Assembly: GCA_023266355.1 (NCBI GenBank)
Contig: JAHFQM010000006.1
Span: 204,484-268,483, forward strand
Direction of reading: 5' to 3'
Length of the DNA: 64,000 nt
From: Aquabacterium sp.
GTDB lineage: Bacteria > Pseudomonadota > Gammaproteobacteria > Burkholderiales > Burkholderiaceae_C
The translations under genes and the position numbers were made by a program. Positions 61,026-64,000 of the stretch are shown here, piece by piece (position 1 is the first letter of the stretch; every line of letters starts with the position of its first letter). The notes beneath the pieces were generated by a model that worked only from the letters and a program-made list of their open reading frames with translations, searched no databases and was not told the DNA's origin.

Positions 61026-62128
61026 GCGATCTGTCGGTTCAGCACATGGACGATGCCGAGGCGCGCGACGTGGTCGCTGCGCCGTTGCCGTCGCGTGCGG
61101 ACCCAGGTGATGTGCACAATGAAGTGCGCAATGAAGTGCGCAGCCCCCGTGCGCCCAGGAAGCCGAAGTTGCCGCGCCGGCACCTGCATGGCGTGATCCT
61201 GCTGGACAAGCCGCTGGGTCTCTCCAGCAACGACGCGCTGCAGAAGGTCAAGTGGTTGCTGCGCGCCGAGAAGGCCGGCCACACCGGCACGCTCGACCCG
61301 CTGGCCACCGGCCTGCTGCCTTTGTGCTTTGGTGCGGCCACCAAGTTCTCCCAGGTGTCGCTGGACGCCGACAAGCGCTACACCGCGACCGTGCTGCTGG
61401 GCCAGACCACCGCCACGGGCGATGCCGAAGGCGAGGTGCTGCGCACCCGCGAAGTCACGCCCGAGATGCGCGCGCCCGAACGCCTGCGCGCTGCCTGCGA
61501 CGCCTTCACCGGCGAGATCGACCAGATCCCGCCCATGCATTCCGCGCTCAAGCACCAGGGCCGAGCGCTCTACGAGTACGCCCGCGAAGGCATCGAGATC
61601 GAGCGTGCGCCACGCCGGGTCACGATTCACGGCATTGACATCCTGCACGTGCAAGGTGATGTGCTGGAGATCGACGTGCGTTGCAGCAAAGGCACTTACA
61701 TCCGCACCCTGGCCCAGGACATCGGCGAGCAGCTCGGCTGTGGCGCCCACCTCATCGGCCTGCGCCGCACCGGCAGTGGCGGTGTGAGCCTGCAGGGCAC
61801 CGTGACGCTGGAGGCGCTCCAGGCCATGACCGAAGCCGAGCGCGACGCCCATCTTTTGCCCGCCGACGTGCTGCTGTCCGACTGGCCCGAAGTGCGGCTG
61901 TCAGCCGACGATGCCGCGCGTTTCCTGACCGGCCTGCGCCGCCGCGTGACCCTGGCCGATGCGCCGCAGGTGCGCGTCTACGGTCCGGCCCCTGCCTCTG
62001 CCGACCACCACGTGTTGCTGGGCAGTGCCCACATCCGAGGCGGCGAACTCATCCCCATCCGCCTGCTCAGCCCCCTGGAAGTGCAGGGCATGCTGGATCA
62101 GGCCACCCCGCCTGACCACCCGATTTGA
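61022..62128 (+). CDS. truB: tRNA pseudouridine(55) synthase TruB
   Basis: 368 residues from a GTG that overlaps the rbfA stop. The catalytic motif [15 protein letters not shown] is at about residue 85-99, with the Asp near 90. [22 protein letters not shown] and [17 protein letters not shown] follow. It makes Psi55 in tRNA T-loops. The N-terminal ~55 residues, with an imperfect [18 protein letters not shown] stretch, are an unusual extension not needed by the family; a start further in is possible. Confidence 0.93.
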   Translation: MSDLSVQHMDDAEARDVVAAPLPSRADPGDVHNEVRNEVRSPRAPRKPKLPRRHLHGVILLDKPLGLSSNDALQKVKWLLRAEKAGHTGTLDPLATGLLPLCFGAATKFSQVSLDADKRYTATVLLGQTTATGDAEGEVLRTREVTPEMRAPERLRAACDAFTGEIDQIPPMHSALKHQGRALYEYAREGIEIERAPRRVTIHGIDILHVQGDVLEIDVRCSKGTYIRTLAQDIGEQLGCGAHLIGLRRTGSGGVSLQGTVTLEALQAMTEAERDAHLLPADVLLSDWPEVRLSADDAARFLTGLRRRVTLADAPQVRVYGPAPASADHHVLLGSAHIRGGELIPIRLLSPLEVQGMLDQATPPDHPI

Positions 62129-62149
62129 TTTCTGACGAGTGAGATTCCC

Positions 62150-63976
62150 ATGACCACCCCTATCCGCAACATCGCGATCATCGCCCACGTTGACCATGGC
62201 AAAACAACCATGGTGGACCAGCTTCTGCGCCAATCCGGCACCTTCGCCGACCACGAAAAGGTCGTCGACACCGTGATGGACAACAACGCCATCGAACGCG
62301 AGCGTGGCATCACCATCCTGGCCAAGAACTGCGCCGTGAGCTGGGAAGGCACGCACATCAACATCGTCGACACCCCGGGCCACGCGGACTTCGGCGGTGA
62401 AGTCGAGCGCGCCCTGTCCATGGTGGACGGTGTGGTGCTGCTGATCGACGCGCAGGAAGGCCCGATGCCGCAAACGCGCTTCGTGACCAAGAAGGCGCTG
62501 GCCCTGGGCCTCAAGCCCATCGTCGTGGTCAACAAGGTGGACAAGCCCGGTGCCAAGCCGGACGCCGTCGTGAACGCCGCTTTCGACCTGTTCGACAAGC
62601 TGGGTGCCACCGACGAGCAGCTGGACTTCCCCGTGGTGTACGCCTCCGGCATCAACGGCTGGACCTCGCTGGTCGAAGGTGCGCCGGGTGAGAAGTGGGG
62701 CGAAGACATGTCGGCCCTGTTCAACACCGTGCTCAAGCACGTGCCTGCGCAAAAGGGCGATCCGGCTGCGCCGCTGCAACTGCAGATCTCCGCGTTGGAC
62801 TTTTCGACCTTCGTGGGCCGCATCGGCGTGGGCCGCATCAGCCAGGGCACGGCCAAGCCGGGCCAGGACGTGGTCGTGATGGAAGGCCCTGAGGGCAAGC
62901 CCGTCAAGGGCCGCATCAACCAGGTGCTGACCTTCCAGGGCCTGGACCGCGTGCAGGTCACCGAAGCCGGCCCCGGCAACATCGTGTTGATCAACGGCAT
63001 CGAAGACGTCAACATCGGCGTGACCGTGACCGACCCGATCAACCCGGCGCCGCTGCCCATGCTCAAGGTGGACGAGCCCACCCTGACCATGAACTTCTGC
63101 GTGAACAACTCGCCCCTGGCCGGTCGTGAAGGCAAGTTCGTGACCAGCCGCCAGATCTGGGATCGCCTGCAAAAGGAACTGCAGCACAACGTCGCCCTGC
63201 GCGTGAAGGAAACCGACGAAGACGGCATCTTCGAGGTCTGCGGTCGTGGCGAATTGCACCTGACCATCCTGCTGGAAAACATGCGCCGCGAAGGCTACGA
63301 ACTGGCCGTGTCCAAGCCCCGCGTGATGTTCAAGGACATCGATGGCGAGAAGTGCGAGCCGATGGAGTTGGTCACCGCCGACGTGGAAGAAATCCACCAG
63401 GGCGGCGTGATGCAGGCCCTGGGCCTGCGCAAGGGCGAAATGATCAACATGGAGCCGGACGGCCATGGCCGCGTGCGCCTGGAGTACCGCATCCCTGCCC
63501 GTGGCCTGATCGGCTTCAGCAACGAATTCATGAACCTGACCCGTGGTTCGGGCCTGATCGCCTCGATCTTCGACGGCTACGAGCCGCACAAGGGCGAAAT
63601 CGGCGGCCGCAAGAACGGCGTGCTGATCTCCATGGACGACGGTGAAATCTTCACCTACGCCCTGGGCAAGCTGGACGATCGCGGTCGCATGTTCGTCAAG
63701 CCGAACGACCCGGTGTACGAGGGCATGATCGTCGGCATCCACAGCCGCGACAACGACCTGGTGGTGAACGCCACCCGCACCAAGCAGCTGACCAACTTCC
63801 GTGTGTCGGGCAAGGAAGACGCCGTCAAGATCACGCCGCCGATCGAGCTGACGCTGGAATACGGCGTGGAATTCATCGAGGACGACGAACTGGTCGAGAT
63901 CACGCCCAAGAGCATCCGGGTGCGCAAGCGATTCCTGAAGGAACACGACCGCAAGCGTGCGAACAAGTCGGGCTGA
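62150..63976 (+). CDS. typA: Ribosome-associated GTPase TypA/BipA
   Basis: 608 residues. GTPase motifs: [15 protein letters not shown] (G1, residues ~12-26), [14 protein letters not shown] and NKVDKPGA. A family-specific C-terminal domain follows, ending in a basic tail ([17 protein letters not shown]). It is an EF-G-like factor needed for ribosome assembly at low temperature and under stress. It is the last gene of the run; 24 bases follow to the window edge. Confidence 0.97.
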   Translation: MTTPIRNIAIIAHVDHGKTTMVDQLLRQSGTFADHEKVVDTVMDNNAIERERGITILAKNCAVSWEGTHINIVDTPGHADFGGEVERALSMVDGVVLLIDAQEGPMPQTRFVTKKALALGLKPIVVVNKVDKPGAKPDAVVNAAFDLFDKLGATDEQLDFPVVYASGINGWTSLVEGAPGEKWGEDMSALFNTVLKHVPAQKGDPAAPLQLQISALDFSTFVGRIGVGRISQGTAKPGQDVVVMEGPEGKPVKGRINQVLTFQGLDRVQVTEAGPGNIVLINGIEDVNIGVTVTDPINPAPLPMLKVDEPTLTMNFCVNNSPLAGREGKFVTSRQIWDRLQKELQHNVALRVKETDEDGIFEVCGRGELHLTILLENMRREGYELAVSKPRVMFKDIDGEKCEPMELVTADVEEIHQGGVMQALGLRKGEMINMEPDGHGRVRLEYRIPARGLIGFSNEFMNLTRGSGLIASIFDGYEPHKGEIGGRKNGVLISMDDGEIFTYALGKLDDRGRMFVKPNDPVYEGMIVGIHSRDNDLVVNATRTKQLTNFRVSGKEDAVKITPPIELTLEYGVEFIEDDELVEITPKSIRVRKRFLKEHDRKRANKSG

Positions 63977-64000
63977 TGCCCACCATGAAAGGGCCGCACT

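Overview
The window is a chromosomal segment of a GC-rich betaproteobacterium, most likely Burkholderiales and probably close to Comamonadaceae. This rests on gene order and protein style: a ccoI-ccoS-ccoNOQP-ccoG-ccoH-fnr-hemN block, a lysC / tRNA-Ser / rdgC junction, and a rimP-nusA-infB-rbfA-truB-typA block. No 16S rRNA or species marker is present, so the assignment is an inference.

Host layout. 1-2.7 kb: the first codons of a sulfite/nitrite reductase, a TauE/SafE permease, a patatin-like lipoprotein and a DUF192 protein. 2.7-14.2 kb: a complete cbb3 oxidase module (copper ATPase, subunits, assembly factors), a four-cysteine FNR regulator, oxygen-independent coproporphyrinogen oxidase HemN and a DsbD/SafE-like membrane protein; FNR-type boxes lie in front of ccoG and between fnr and hemN. 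14.3-29.8 kb: icd, a cold-shock protein, clpS-clpA, lpxH, two peptidyl-prolyl isomerases, an L,D-transpeptidase, a TPR protein, cysS, an AlkA-type glycosylase, accA, tilS and lysC. 41-54.9 kb: rdgC, an alpha/beta hydrolase, an M14 peptidase, an LD-carboxypeptidase, a yejABEF-type peptide importer, DUF4404, two GSTs, a GlxA-type AraC regulator and fabI. 54.9-64 kb: rimP-nusA-infB-rbfA-truB-typA, preceded by a sigma70-like promoter and a candidate attenuator.

Inserted element. Bases 29928-40983 (11.06 kb) are an integrated small tailless phage, flanked by a 14-bp direct repeat of the 3' end of tRNA-Ser(GCT). It encodes a HTH regulator, a string of small early genes, a winged-helix-like replication protein with a probable origin inside its gene, a zinc-ribbon protein, an A32/FtsK-HerA-type packaging ATPase with an altered Walker A, a probable double-jelly-roll major capsid protein, several small single-pass membrane proteins, a probable spike, a lambda-R-type endolysin with an N-terminal membrane anchor, holin/spanin-like small proteins and a small serine recombinase. 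The gene set resembles corticovirus (PM2)-like or related double-jelly-roll membrane phages rather than a tailed or filamentous phage. Almost all its genes are joined by ATGA/GTGA overlaps.

Most interesting point. When the ends are joined on paper at the 14-bp repeat, the regulator gene at the left end reads in frame across the junction and stops in an ATGA overlap with the start codon of the recombinase gene at the right end. The attachment site therefore lies inside a regulator-recombinase operon that integration cuts apart, which could shut off the recombinase once the phage is integrated.
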